Positions 52,083-60,650 of a stretch of 64,000 nucleotides of DNA are shown piece after piece. Origin of the DNA: Nocardia sp. (GTDB lineage: Bacteria > Actinomycetota > Actinomycetes > Mycobacteriales > Mycobacteriaceae). The notes under the pieces are model-generated. The model was not told the origin of the DNA. It ran no database searches and was given only the letters and a program-made list of their open reading frames with translations. The translations under genes and the position numbers were made by a program. How positions within the stretch are numbered: the stretch's first letter is position 1; every line of letters begins with the position of its first letter. The stretch lies in the NCBI RefSeq assembly GCF_025465275.1, contig NZ_JAODNK010000074.1, positions 124,001-188,000 of the forward strand. Direction: 5' to 3'.

Positions 52083-52667
52083 TCATGCCATGCCCTCCGA
52101 GTTCGCCTCGTGCGAGTCCGCACCAGCTGGGTACTTCGGCCAGTCTGCCGGAATCGCCTTGCCGCGCAACCCGTGTTCGGCAGCGGCGGCCACCGCCTCG
52201 TCACCGAGCGGGTTCACCCCCGGCCCCTTGGCCAGCGCATGCGCAATGAGCACGTGCAGGCATTTCACCCGATCCGGCATGCCGCCACCGGCGAAATCGG
52301 TGCCGAGATCCTCGATGGCATTGCGTTCGGCCAGGTAGCTCTCGTACGCGGCGCGGTACCCGGCGGCCAATTCGGTGTCGTGGGTGAGCCGTTCGGTCAT
52401 ATCCCGCATGAGACCCGTGGTCTCCAACCGGCTGGCCTCGGCGGTGAGCCGGGGATCGGTCAGGTAGTACAGGGTCGGGAAGGGGGTGCCGTCAGGCAGT
52501 TTCGGCGCGGTCTTCACGACCGCGGGCAGCCCGTCCGGGGTGTGGTACGCGATGGCGAGTACGCCGCGCGGCTCCCGGCCCAGTTGTTTGGCGACGATCT
52601 CGAGATCCCGCTCGCTGGGCTGACCTGGATCCCCGGGGAGGCGGCGGGAGTTCTCGGATGTGGTCAC
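52083..52667 (-). CDS. DUF501 family protein (Rv1025-like)
   Basis: A 194-residue protein starting at GTG 52667, which overlaps the stop of the FtsB gene (GTGA). DUF501 features: LEIVAKQLGREPRGVLAIAYHTPDGLPAVVKT, PTLYYLTDP, GTDFAGGGMPDRVKCLHVLIAHALAKGPGVNPLGDEA region with conserved Cys-Leu-His. It is thought to contain an active site with unknown chemistry. It lies between FtsB and Ppx as in mycobacteria. Confidence 0.92.
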   Translation of the reverse strand: MTTSENSRRLPGDPGQPSERDLEIVAKQLGREPRGVLAIAYHTPDGLPAVVKTAPKLPDGTPFPTLYYLTDPRLTAEASRLETTGLMRDMTERLTHDTELAAGYRAAYESYLAERNAIEDLGTDFAGGGMPDRVKCLHVLIAHALAKGPGVNPLGDEAVAAAAEHGLRGKAIPADWPKYPAGADSHEANSEGMA

Positions 52668-53314
52668 CTGGGTTGTCCTTCCTCGACTGGGGCAGGCGGA
52701 TTCGGCGGTGGTGGCGCCGGGTCCGCGGGTGCGGCGGCGGGTTGCGGCGCGGAAATACTGCGCCACAGCTCCGTGTACCAGGGATCTGGCTCCCGCGCCT
52801 TCGCGGGCTGGGTCGGTATGGCCGGCTGGTCTATGCCGGGAATCTGCACGATGTAGGGGGTCTCGCCGGGCATGACCAGCCGCAACCGGTCGCGCGCCTC
52901 GGACCGGATGTAGGCCGGATCCTGTTGCTGCGCACGGCGATCGCGCAGGCGCGCCACATCGTCCTGCAATTGCTCATGCTGCGAGGCGAGTTCGGCGGCG
53001 TCCGCACGCTGGCTGAAAAACGTGCGCAGCGGTACCGCCAGGGTGAGTGCGAGCCCGCACAGCACGGCGGCGAGCAGGACCGCGCGGCCGGTGGACATGC
53101 CGAGGATCTGGCGTTCGTGCCGTTCGGATTTCGTCCGCGCGGCACGCTTCGAGGTGGCTGCCTTCGCGGCCGAACCACGTTTGGGCGCGCCGGCACCGGT
53201 GGCGGAAGCGGCGGGCTCGGCCCGCTTGGTACTGGTTCGAGGCTTGGCGGTCCGCGACGGGCGGCGGTCACCGCGTCCTGCCGGACTGGTACCGCGCGCC
53301 CGTCGCTCCGTCAT
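52664..53314 (-). CDS. FtsB/DivIC septum-formation initiator
   Basis: A 216-residue protein: an Ala/Lys/Arg/Thr-rich cytoplasmic N-terminus (about 70 residues), one membrane helix (AVLLAAVLCGLALTLAVPL), a short coiled coil (ADAAELASQHEQLQDDVARLRDRRAQQ), the DPAYIRSEARDRLRLVMPGE motif, and a Pro-rich C-terminus. It belongs to the divisome, forming a complex with FtsQ and FtsL. Coupled to DUF501 downstream and 50 bp from eno upstream. Confidence 0.92.
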   Translation of the reverse strand: MTERRARGTSPAGRGDRRPSRTAKPRTSTKRAEPAASATGAGAPKRGSAAKAATSKRAARTKSERHERQILGMSTGRAVLLAAVLCGLALTLAVPLRTFFSQRADAAELASQHEQLQDDVARLRDRRAQQQDPAYIRSEARDRLRLVMPGETPYIVQIPGIDQPAIPTQPAKAREPDPWYTELWRSISAPQPAAAPADPAPPPPNPPAPVEEGQPR

Positions 53315-53364
53315 CTCACACCTCGAAAATCAGCCGATTGTCCCAACCTTCGGGGATCGATTAT

Positions 53365-54651
53365 TCAGCCTTCGAACGCGAAACGCGGGAAGGCGACATC
53401 ACCGGCGTAGCGCGCCGAGTCGCCGAGCGCGTCTTCGATGCGCAGCAGCTGGTTGTACTTGGCAACCCGCTCCGAGCGAGCCGGGGCGCCGGTCTTGATC
53501 TGACCGGAGCCGACGGCGACCGCCAGATCGGCGATGGTGGTGTCCTCGGTCTCGCCGGACCGGTGGCTCATCATCGTCTTGTAGCCGTTGCGGTGCGCCA
53601 GGTCGACCGCGTCCAGGGTCTCGGTCAGCGTGCCGATCTGGTTGACCTTCACCAGCAGTGCGTTGGCGGCGCCCTTGGCGATGCCCTCTTCCAGGCGCTC
53701 CGGGTTGGTGACGAACAGGTCGTCGCCGACCAGCTGCACCTTGTCGCCGATCAGATCGGTCAGCGCGACCCAGCCGTCCCAGTCGTCCTCGTCCAGCGGG
53801 TCTTCGATGGAGACGATCGGGTACGCGCTGAGCAGTTCGGCGTAGAACTCGTTCATCTCTGCGGAGGTGCGAACACTGCCCTCGAACTTGTAACCCGAAC
53901 CGGCGGTGTAGAACTCGGTGGCAGCGACGTCGAGCGCGAACGCGACATCGGTGCCCAGCTTGTAGCCGGCCTTGTCGATGGCGATGGAGATCAGATCCAG
54001 TGCGGCGCGGGTGCCCGCGACGTCCGGCGCGAAGCCGCCCTCATCGCCCAGACCGGTGGACAGGCCCTGAGCCTTGAGCACCGACTTCAGCGAGTGGTAG
54101 ACCTCGGTGCCCCAGCGCAGCGCCTCCTTGAAGGTGGGCGCGCCGATGGGGGCGATCATGAACTCCTGGACGTCGACGCCGGTATCGGCGTGCGCACCAC
54201 CATTGAGGATGTTCATCATGGGAACCGGCAGCACGTGGGCGTTCGGTCCGCCGATGTAGCGGAACAGCTCCAGGCCCGAGGATTCGGCGGCGGCGCGCGC
54301 CACGGCGAGCGAAACACCCAGCAGGGCGTTCGCGCCCAGGCGCGACTTGTCCGGGGTGCCGTCCAGATCCAGCAGGGTCTGGTCGACGGTGCGCTGCTCG
54401 ACGGCGTCCAGGCCGATCACGGCCGGCGCGATCTCGTCGAGAACGGCCTCGACGGCCTTCTGCACACCCTTGCCGTTATAACGGTCACCGCCGTCACGGA
54501 GCTCCACAGCCTCGTGCTCGCCGGTGGACGCGCCGGACGGCACGGCCGCGCGAGTGAGGGTGCCGTCGTCGAGAGCGATCTCGACCTCGACAGTGGGGTT
54601 GCCACGCGAATCCAGGATCTCGCGAGCTCCGACCTGTTCGATGATGGCCAC
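53365..54651 (-). CDS. eno: enolase
   Basis: A 428-residue enolase, converting 2-phosphoglycerate to phosphoenolpyruvate in glycolysis. All hallmarks are present: REILDSRGNPTVEVE, SGASTGEHEAVELRDG, GDEGGFAPD, SIEDPLDEDDW, LVGDDLFVTNPERL, KVNQIGTLTETL and SHRSGETEDTTIADL, which carry the Mg2+ ligands and catalytic Glu and Lys. Length is typical. It heads the eno-ftsB-DUF501-ppx operon. Confidence 0.98.
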   Translation of the reverse strand: MAIIEQVGAREILDSRGNPTVEVEIALDDGTLTRAAVPSGASTGEHEAVELRDGGDRYNGKGVQKAVEAVLDEIAPAVIGLDAVEQRTVDQTLLDLDGTPDKSRLGANALLGVSLAVARAAAESSGLELFRYIGGPNAHVLPVPMMNILNGGAHADTGVDVQEFMIAPIGAPTFKEALRWGTEVYHSLKSVLKAQGLSTGLGDEGGFAPDVAGTRAALDLISIAIDKAGYKLGTDVAFALDVAATEFYTAGSGYKFEGSVRTSAEMNEFYAELLSAYPIVSIEDPLDEDDWDGWVALTDLIGDKVQLVGDDLFVTNPERLEEGIAKGAANALLVKVNQIGTLTETLDAVDLAHRNGYKTMMSHRSGETEDTTIADLAVAVGSGQIKTGAPARSERVAKYNQLLRIEDALGDSARYAGDVAFPRFAFEG

Positions 54652-54790
54652 GAAACGACACTCCTTTGGCTGCTTACCCGGCAGGTCGCACGGCAGTCCC
54701 GTGCAACGCCGAGCCTAACGTGTGCACGCTGCTGGAACGCATCCCCCCGCCAGCTTGCGCAGAATCCCGCGGCTCCCGAAGAACCCGCAA

Positions 54791-54908
54791 GGTTCGCGGC
54801 CGTCCCGGTTCTGGACTGAGTGGAGCGGGAGAGCGAACGGCTCCATAGACCTGCGCCTTGGAGGAGCGGAGGGAGGGAGGGAAGAACCGGGACCAGGGGC
54901 CGCGAACC
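54791..54908. repeat. long imperfect inverted repeat between eno and lpqU
   Basis: GGTTCGCGGCC-GTCCCGGTTCT (54791-54812) pairs with AGAACCGGGAC (54883-54893) and GGCCGCGAACC (54898-54908), interrupted by a 4-bp bulge; the 70-nt loop is purine-rich (GGAGGGAGGGAGG). The whole 280-bp gap has no gene. It may be a terminator, RNA element or short mobile repeat. Confidence 0.65.
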
Positions 54909-54930
54909 CGCCGGAGCGAAGCGGAGGCAA

Positions 54931-55692
54931 TTAGGCAGAGCGGCCGACGCTGTAGGCGGCGGCGCGGTAGCGGACCATGCTCATGTACGAGGTGGACTGG
55001 TTGTAGGTGAGCAGGGCCTGCTGCCAGCCGGGGGCGCCGGTGAGGTCGCCGCCGCTGGCGCAGAGGTAGCGCGCGGCGGTGAGCGATGCGTCGTCGATAT
55101 TGTCCGGATCTGCAATGCCGTCGCCGTTCGCGTCCAGGCCCCAGCGCTTCCAGGTCTCCGGAATGAATTGGAACGGACCCATGGCCCGGTCGTATTGGGA
55201 ATCGCCGTCGAGCTTGCCGCCGTCGGTATCGGGCACGAGGGCGACGCCGGGCGAACCGTCCAGGGCGATGCCGCGAATGGCCGGGGTCACCTTGCCGTCG
55301 TCGGCGACATGCGCGCCGTGGTGGGTGCCGTGCTGGCTCTCGACGCTGGCGATGGCGGCCAGTGTGGTCCACCCGATTCCACAGTCCGGGCGCGAGCGGC
55401 CCATGAGCGCGGCGGCATATCCGTACGCCTCCAACGCAACCACGCCGATGCCGAGCGAGCCGGACTGCTCCTCCGCCCACGAGTGCAGCTGAATCGCACT
55501 GCGCCCCGGCGCATCCAGATCGATGGGCGGCAGCGGCGCACCCACTCCGGGCGGCATGCTGTCCGGGACAGGCGTGAGATTGATTGTGCCGCAACCTGCC
55601 AGCAGCACGAGAGCAGCCGCCGTGACCATCAGGCCGGCGCGGTTCAGAGTGGCGCCGACACCGGCCTGTTTGGAACGCACTCCATACATCAT
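54931..55692 (-). CDS. LpqU-like lytic transglycosylase lipoprotein
   Basis: A 253-residue lipoprotein; the signal ends in LLAGC (Cys about 34). The soluble-lytic-transglycosylase-type fold has WTTLAAIASVESQHG (catalytic Glu near residue 118), DRAMGPFQFIPETWKRWG and a final LLTYNQSTSYMSMVRYRA. It should cleave peptidoglycan glycan strands. In M. tuberculosis lpqU (Rv1022) lies next to eno as here. Confidence 0.9.
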   Translation of the reverse strand: MMYGVRSKQAGVGATLNRAGLMVTAAALVLLAGCGTINLTPVPDSMPPGVGAPLPPIDLDAPGRSAIQLHSWAEEQSGSLGIGVVALEAYGYAAALMGRSRPDCGIGWTTLAAIASVESQHGTHHGAHVADDGKVTPAIRGIALDGSPGVALVPDTDGGKLDGDSQYDRAMGPFQFIPETWKRWGLDANGDGIADPDNIDDASLTAARYLCASGGDLTGAPGWQQALLTYNQSTSYMSMVRYRAAAYSVGRSA

Positions 55693-55817
55693 CCAGGTAG
55701 TTCGGTTTTCCTTCCACGAACGCGAACGGACGCTTGCTCGAGTCGCCCTGATCGATACGCGTCGGTTACCCTCCCGGCTAGCATTTGATGCTTATCAGCT
55801 ATCGTTCGACACGCCCA

Positions 55818-55836
55818 TTAGGTAAGCCTTGCCAAA
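55818..55836 (+). promoter_or_regulatory. IdeR/DtxR-like iron box
   Basis: TTAGGTAAGCCTTGCCAAA resembles the 19-bp iron-regulator box (consensus TTAGGTTAGGCTAACCTAA): the left arm TTAGGT is exact and the centre is symmetric (GGTAAG-C-CTTGCC with one mismatch). It lies about 78 bp before the first gene of the diaminopropionate-type cluster, on the only promoter region of that cluster. Iron repression is therefore likely. Confidence 0.55.
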
Positions 55837-55913
55837 TTTCTCGTTGCCGGATACCTTCCCTCGGGAAGCTGAAACCCGCATGTCACCCCTGAAGCCAGGA
55901 AGGCATCACCTTG

Positions 55914-56993
55914 GTGAAAAGCGTTCTCTCTGAACGTAAGACGTTTCACCCTTTGGACCTCGAACGACGCGAACTCCCGGATGCCGCAGGGCGGGCGGTG
56001 CGCGCGCTGGCCGATGAGATTGCCGTCACAGTCGGCCCCGGCCCAGCGATAGCCACCACGCTCTCCGACCCGGACCTGCTACACCACATCGACACCCGCT
56101 ATCTCGAACTCCCCGAGGCCGTGCACCGGGCCATGCGCCCGCCCGCCACCGATGCGGGCGTCACAGTTGTCGGCCGGCTACCGCTGCGCGACGACGAACT
56201 CGGGCACACGCCCCTGGACTGGCGGCAGGCCGCAGTCTGGGCCGGGGACGCCGAACGCCGGTCCGCCTCGTACGCCCTCGACATCACCATGCTGCTGCTG
56301 GCGCGCTGCGCGGGTGAGCCCTTCGGCTGGCAGGGGCAGCAGGGCGGACGGCTGGTCAATAACATCGTGCCCTCCCCGGGACACGAGCACGAGCAGTCCG
56401 GGGCGAGCAGTACCGCGCTGCTGAGCCCGCACTCCGAGGACGCCTTCCATCCGCTCCGCGCCAATCTGCTCATGCTCGGCTGCCTGCGCAATCCGGATGA
56501 CGTCGGCACCACCGTCTCCTCGGTGCGGCGGGTGGAATTGACTGCGGCGCAACGAGAACGACTCAGCCGACGCGAGCTGCCGATCCTGCCGGACATCTCC
56601 TACGGCACCGACTTCCCGACCGACCCCGCACCCCCGGTCGCCACCCTCGGCGCCGAGGGCGAACAACTCACCCTGCGCTTCGATCCCGAGTACACGCCAC
56701 GCGACGGTGCGGATCCCGAATTCCGCTCCGCCTACGACCATTTGGCGGCGGAGCTCGAAAGGGTTTGCATCACGGCCGCTTTGGCCCCCGGAGAACTACT
56801 GCTGGTGGACAATGACGTTGTGGTGCACGGACGGGTGCCATTCACCCCCCGATACAACGGCACCGACCGCTGGCTCAAGCGCGTGAACATCCGGCTGCCG
56901 CAGCGCCGCCGGGGTGCGGCCGAGGCCGCCGAGAGCGGCTACGGCCAGCGGGTGGTGGCGCCATTCCGCATGATCCGAGGTAACCGCAGGTGA
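55914..56993 (+). CDS. Fe(II)/2-oxoglutarate oxygenase, clavaminate synthase-like
   Basis: A 359-residue oxygenase of the TauD/clavaminate synthase-like group, starting at GTG 55914 (a TTG directly before it is possible). The facial triad is visible: His and Glu in SPHSEDAFH (about residues 173 and 175) and the distal His in VVVHGRVPF (about 305), followed by the Arg of the 2-oxoglutarate site in NGTDRWLKRVNIRLP. The HxE form and the length match L-arginine and L-asparagine beta-hydroxylases (VioC, AsnO type) that make hydroxy amino acids. It is the first gene of an iron-box-controlled operon and overlaps the SbnB-like gene by 4 bp. The substrate is probably an amino acid. Confidence 0.85.
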   Translation: MKSVLSERKTFHPLDLERRELPDAAGRAVRALADEIAVTVGPGPAIATTLSDPDLLHHIDTRYLELPEAVHRAMRPPATDAGVTVVGRLPLRDDELGHTPLDWRQAAVWAGDAERRSASYALDITMLLLARCAGEPFGWQGQQGGRLVNNIVPSPGHEHEQSGASSTALLSPHSEDAFHPLRANLLMLGCLRNPDDVGTTVSSVRRVELTAAQRERLSRRELPILPDISYGTDFPTDPAPPVATLGAEGEQLTLRFDPEYTPRDGADPEFRSAYDHLAAELERVCITAALAPGELLLVDNDVVVHGRVPFTPRYNGTDRWLKRVNIRLPQRRRGAAEAAESGYGQRVVAPFRMIRGNRR

Positions 56994-57979
56994 ATACCCG
57001 ACCGACCCCGCTGCGTGTGCTCAGCCGCAGCGATCTAGCGGATGTGCCCATCAGTCCCGGCGAGGTGGTGCGCGCCGTCGAGGACGCGTATCTCGCCTTC
57101 GCGGCGGGTGATTCGGATAATCCGCGCAAGCTCAGCGTCGCTCATCCGGACGGCTGGTCCGTGGCCTACGCCATGCTAGGCCGCGACGGCCGCCGCCGGG
57201 TGGTCGCCATGAAGACCTCATACAAGTTCGACCCGCACCACGACCGCAGCACCAAGCGGTACTACACCACCATCACGCTCTACGACGACGCCACCGGTAT
57301 GCCGCTGGCCATGATGGATTGCGCGCGCGTCGGGGCGCTGCGCACGCCGGCGGTATCGGCGCTGCTGGTGCGCGAGACGGCCCGGCCCGGGGCGCGCAGC
57401 GTACTTCTCATCGGCACCGGAACCCAGGGGCGCAATGCGTTGCCACATCTGCTCGCCGCCAATCCGCAGCTGAATCGGCTGATGCTTTACGGAACTCATC
57501 CCGAGGGCCTGGAATCGGTGAATCGGCAACTGCTGCAGCATCATCCGCATGCGGAACTGGAGCTGGTCAGCGATCCGCACATCGCCGCCCGCACCGCCGA
57601 TGTCGTACTGGCGACGGCCGGACCCGGGACCCGCGTCAGCATCGAGGCCAAGGATCTCGCACCCGGCGCTACCGTGGTGCTCGTCGGTTACGGCCTGGCG
57701 CCCTCCACGCTCACCGAGGCGGATCGCGTAATCGCCACCAGCGCTGAGCAAATGACGCTGACCGGCACCGATATGGCGGGTCCGGACGGCCGACTGAGGC
57801 ACGTGGATGCCGAGCTACCGCAGATCCTCAATCACCGCGCCGCCGGCCGAACCACCGACGACGAGCGCATTTTCGTCTACAACAGCGGCCTGGTACTCAC
57901 CGACGTCGCGGTCGCACACGCCCTGGCCACCCGCGCCATCGCCGAAGGTCGCGGCACCGAGGTACCGCTGTGGGACTGA
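56990..57979 (+). CDS. SbnB-like ornithine cyclodeaminase/mu-crystallin family dehydrogenase
   Basis: A 329-residue protein with NAD-binding VLLIGTGTQGRNALPHL and KTSYKFDP, typical of ornithine cyclodeaminase-fold enzymes. In siderophore and antibiotic pathways SbnB and VioK oxidise N-(1-amino-1-carboxy-2-ethyl)-glutamate to L-2,3-diaminopropionate plus 2-oxoglutarate. An SbnA-like synthase is in the same cluster, so this role is strongly suggested by context. GTG 56990 overlaps the previous stop by 4 bp (GTGA). Confidence 0.85.
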   Translation: MNTRPTPLRVLSRSDLADVPISPGEVVRAVEDAYLAFAAGDSDNPRKLSVAHPDGWSVAYAMLGRDGRRRVVAMKTSYKFDPHHDRSTKRYYTTITLYDDATGMPLAMMDCARVGALRTPAVSALLVRETARPGARSVLLIGTGTQGRNALPHLLAANPQLNRLMLYGTHPEGLESVNRQLLQHHPHAELELVSDPHIAARTADVVLATAGPGTRVSIEAKDLAPGATVVLVGYGLAPSTLTEADRVIATSAEQMTLTGTDMAGPDGRLRHVDAELPQILNHRAAGRTTDDERIFVYNSGLVLTDVAVAHALATRAIAEGRGTEVPLWD

Positions 57980-58034
57980 CCGGCGTCATCGACCACAGGA
58001 GACAACCCTGACAAATACACTGAATACCCTGACC

Positions 58035-59387
58035 GTGCCTCCCAGATTTTCCGACATCACGGCAGCGCCCATGCCCGCATACCGCGATGAATGGGAAGTC
58101 AGACTACTACGCCATTCAGACCTATTGCGCGACATCGCCGAAGATATCGGTGGCCCGTTCCATCTCATATACCCCGCCCGAGTCACCGCCAACATCAAAG
58201 CCTTTCAGAGTGTATTCACAGGCAAGGGCGTGGTGGGCTCCATCTATTACGGGAAGAAAGCCAATAAGTCGCGAGCCGTGGTGCACGCGTGCACAGCTGC
58301 CGATGCGGGCGTGGATGTCGCCAGTCTCGGCGAACTCGACGCCGCCGTCGCAGCCGGAGTGGCGGGAAGTGACCTCATGGTCACCGGGCCCGCCAAATCC
58401 GATGAACTGTTGGCCCGCTCCGCGCAGCAGGGAGCGCTGATCGCGATCGACGACCTTGATGAGCTCGCCCGCCTGAAGGCCACGGGCGCCCCTGCCCGCA
58501 CGGTACTGCGGGCACTACCGCCCCATTCGGAGAGTCGCTTCGGCCTGACCGACAACGAACTCGACCTGGCGTTGACATCGATCGACCCCGAGTCGATTCG
58601 AATGGAAGGCTTCAGCTTTCACCTCACGGGCTACGAGATGACCGCCCGAGCGGAAATGACTGCCGCACTGATCCCCCGCTGCCGGGAGGCTCGCAGCCTG
58701 GGTCACCCCGTCACGACCATCTCCATCGGCGGCGGGTTCGGCGTCGACTACGTTCCCGCCGCAGCGTGGGATACCTTCCGGGGAGGCGTCAATCCGCGCT
58801 GGTTCCACAGCGGGCACGCGCCGGCCCCGGAAAAGTATTACCCGTACCACTTCCCCACCCCCGGTGCGGCGATGCTCGATGCCATACTCGAGTATCACGA
58901 TCTGGCAGATCGGCTGCGCGCCAATGGAATCGGAGTCGCAATCGAGCCGGGGCGCGCCCTGTTGGACTGTGCGGGGAGTACGGTCTTCCGGGTCCAAGGG
59001 GTGAAAACCCGTACTGCCCATGGTCATCCGTACGATATCGCGACCGTCAACGGCACCAGCCTGAGCCTGTCGGAACAGTGGTTCGAAAGCGAGTATCTGC
59101 CGGATCCGACGCTCTGGCCACCACGCCCGGGCTCGACCACCCCGACCTGCGTAGGGGGCTGTTCCTGCCTGGAGGTCGATATGCTCAGCTGGCGCCGCAT
59201 TCCGCTGCAACGCGCCGCCGAATCAGGCGATCTGCTCATTTACCCCAATACGGCGGGATATCAAATGGACAGCAACGAATCGGCCTTCCATGAACTGCCG
59301 ATACCACCCAAAGTCGTACTACGGGCCGATGCCCACACAGAAGACGCCGACGGACATTGGCATTTCAAATGGGACCGCGAATCCTGA
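58035..59387 (+). CDS. PLP-dependent decarboxylase, Orn/DAP/Arg group 2 (Y4yA/SbnH-like)
   Basis: A 450-residue fold-III decarboxylase. YYGKKANK holds the PLP Lys, FSFHLTGYE the His stacking on PLP, TISIGGGFGVDY the glycine-rich phosphate loop, AIEPGRALL the following segment, and CVGGCSCLEVDML the Cys-x-x-D region near the second active-site half. Relatives decarboxylate diaminopimelate, lysine or, as SbnH, citryl-diaminopropionate. The start is unclear: AGGAGA (57997-58002) fits a CTG at 58008, while GTG 58035 has no ribosome site; an ATG comes at 58071. It follows the SbnB-like gene by about 55 bp. Confidence 0.85.
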   Translation: MPPRFSDITAAPMPAYRDEWEVRLLRHSDLLRDIAEDIGGPFHLIYPARVTANIKAFQSVFTGKGVVGSIYYGKKANKSRAVVHACTAADAGVDVASLGELDAAVAAGVAGSDLMVTGPAKSDELLARSAQQGALIAIDDLDELARLKATGAPARTVLRALPPHSESRFGLTDNELDLALTSIDPESIRMEGFSFHLTGYEMTARAEMTAALIPRCREARSLGHPVTTISIGGGFGVDYVPAAAWDTFRGGVNPRWFHSGHAPAPEKYYPYHFPTPGAAMLDAILEYHDLADRLRANGIGVAIEPGRALLDCAGSTVFRVQGVKTRTAHGHPYDIATVNGTSLSLSEQWFESEYLPDPTLWPPRPGSTTPTCVGGCSCLEVDMLSWRRIPLQRAAESGDLLIYPNTAGYQMDSNESAFHELPIPPKVVLRADAHTEDADGHWHFKWDRES

Positions 59388-59424
59388 GCCTTTCAAATTG
59401 AATCTTCGCTCTCCGGTGGATAGG

Positions 59425-59434
59425 GTTGCGCAAC
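59425..59434. promoter_or_regulatory. 10-bp palindrome between the decarboxylase and SbnA-like genes
   Basis: GTTGCGCAAC is a perfect palindrome in the 111-bp gap before 59499, the only sizeable gap in the cluster. It may mark an internal promoter or operator. Confidence 0.25.
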
Positions 59435-59498
59435 GCATTATATCGACGAATGCCACGACCGCACCTGTCGCGCACCACCTATCGCGAGGAGTACGTTC

Positions 59499-60650
59499 AT
59501 GCCGGTTGTCACGACGCGCGTGACAGACCTTATCGGCCGCACCCCACTGTTCGAGCTGGCAGCCACGGACACCGGCACCCGGCTGTTCCTGAAGCTCGAG
59601 AACATGAACCCCACCGGTGCCGCGAAAATCCGAATGGCCAAGGCCATGATCGACGATGCGGAAGCGCGCGGATTGCTGCGCCCCGGCGGGCACATCATCG
59701 AATCCACTTCTGGGAATACGGGTCTGGGGCTCGCGGTTATCGCCGCCGAACGCGGGTATCGCTTCACCGCGGTGGTGGACCATCACGCCTGCCGCGACAA
59801 ACTTCGCACGATGAAGGCCATGGGCACGGAGCTGATCTTCGTCTCGGGGGGCGATGACGACAGCCTCTCCACCTCGGCACGGGAAAAGCTCGCCGAGCGA
59901 ATGGCGCTGGACGAATGCGCGGCGGCCCTGCAGGCGGGGCGGGAGCCGAACACGTACTTCACCGAGCAGCACAACAATGATGCCAATCCGCTCGGGTACT
60001 ACGTGCTCGCCGATGAATTGCTCGCCGATCTGGGGCGGGTGGATGCGCTGATTTCCGCTGTCGGGACCGGTGGTTCGCTGTTCGGGACGGCACGGCGAAT
60101 GCGGGATCTGGGGTTGGAGCCGCTGCTGTACGGGGTCGAGCCGGTGGGGTCGATCGCCTTCGGCGGATCGGCCGGGCCGTATTGGCAGTCGGGGACCGGG
60201 ACGCCGGAGGGCGCCGATCCAGGCAAGACTGTTGCCGAGGATCTGAGCATGCTCAAGGAGGGTGTGAAGGTCTCCGATGTGGAGGCGTTCGCCGCCACCC
60301 GGGTGCTGGCCACCAAGATCGGACTCATGATCGGTGGTTCGGCGGGCGGTTCGATCTTCGCGGCGCTGGATCGGATGGACGAATTCCCGGCCGGGTCCAC
60401 GGTGGTCACGATTGTGGGCGACGGCGGGGAGAAGTATCTCGACACCGTCTTCGACGACTTCTGGATGAGTGAGCGGAATCTGCTCGATCCGGCCACCGAG
60501 GTCAAGGTCGCCGAAATGCTGGATCGCTACGCGCCGGCGCGCGGCTACCGGCCCCGGGCCGCCACGCCGCCTGCCGAGGCGACGCACACGATTCTGGTGC
60601 CGGCGCACGCCGACGCCGCGGCTTATGCGGGCGGGGCCACGGCCAAATGA
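59499..60650 (+). CDS. SbnA-like cysteine synthase-fold PLP enzyme
   Basis: A 383-residue fold-II PLP protein: LKLENMNPTGAAKIRMA (PLP Lys43), ESTSGNTGLGLAV (substrate loop) and VGTGGSLFGTARRM (phosphate loop), then VGDGGEKYLDTVF near the C-terminus as in SbnA-type enzymes rather than CysK. SbnA joins O-phosphoserine and glutamate to give the precursor that SbnB turns into diaminopropionate. The extra 40-residue tail is unusual. ATG at 59499 follows GAGGAGT. It overlaps the MATE gene by ATGA. Confidence 0.88.
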   Translation: MPVVTTRVTDLIGRTPLFELAATDTGTRLFLKLENMNPTGAAKIRMAKAMIDDAEARGLLRPGGHIIESTSGNTGLGLAVIAAERGYRFTAVVDHHACRDKLRTMKAMGTELIFVSGGDDDSLSTSAREKLAERMALDECAAALQAGREPNTYFTEQHNNDANPLGYYVLADELLADLGRVDALISAVGTGGSLFGTARRMRDLGLEPLLYGVEPVGSIAFGGSAGPYWQSGTGTPEGADPGKTVAEDLSMLKEGVKVSDVEAFAATRVLATKIGLMIGGSAGGSIFAALDRMDEFPAGSTVVTIVGDGGEKYLDTVFDDFWMSERNLLDPATEVKVAEMLDRYAPARGYRPRAATPPAEATHTILVPAHADAAAYAGGATAK

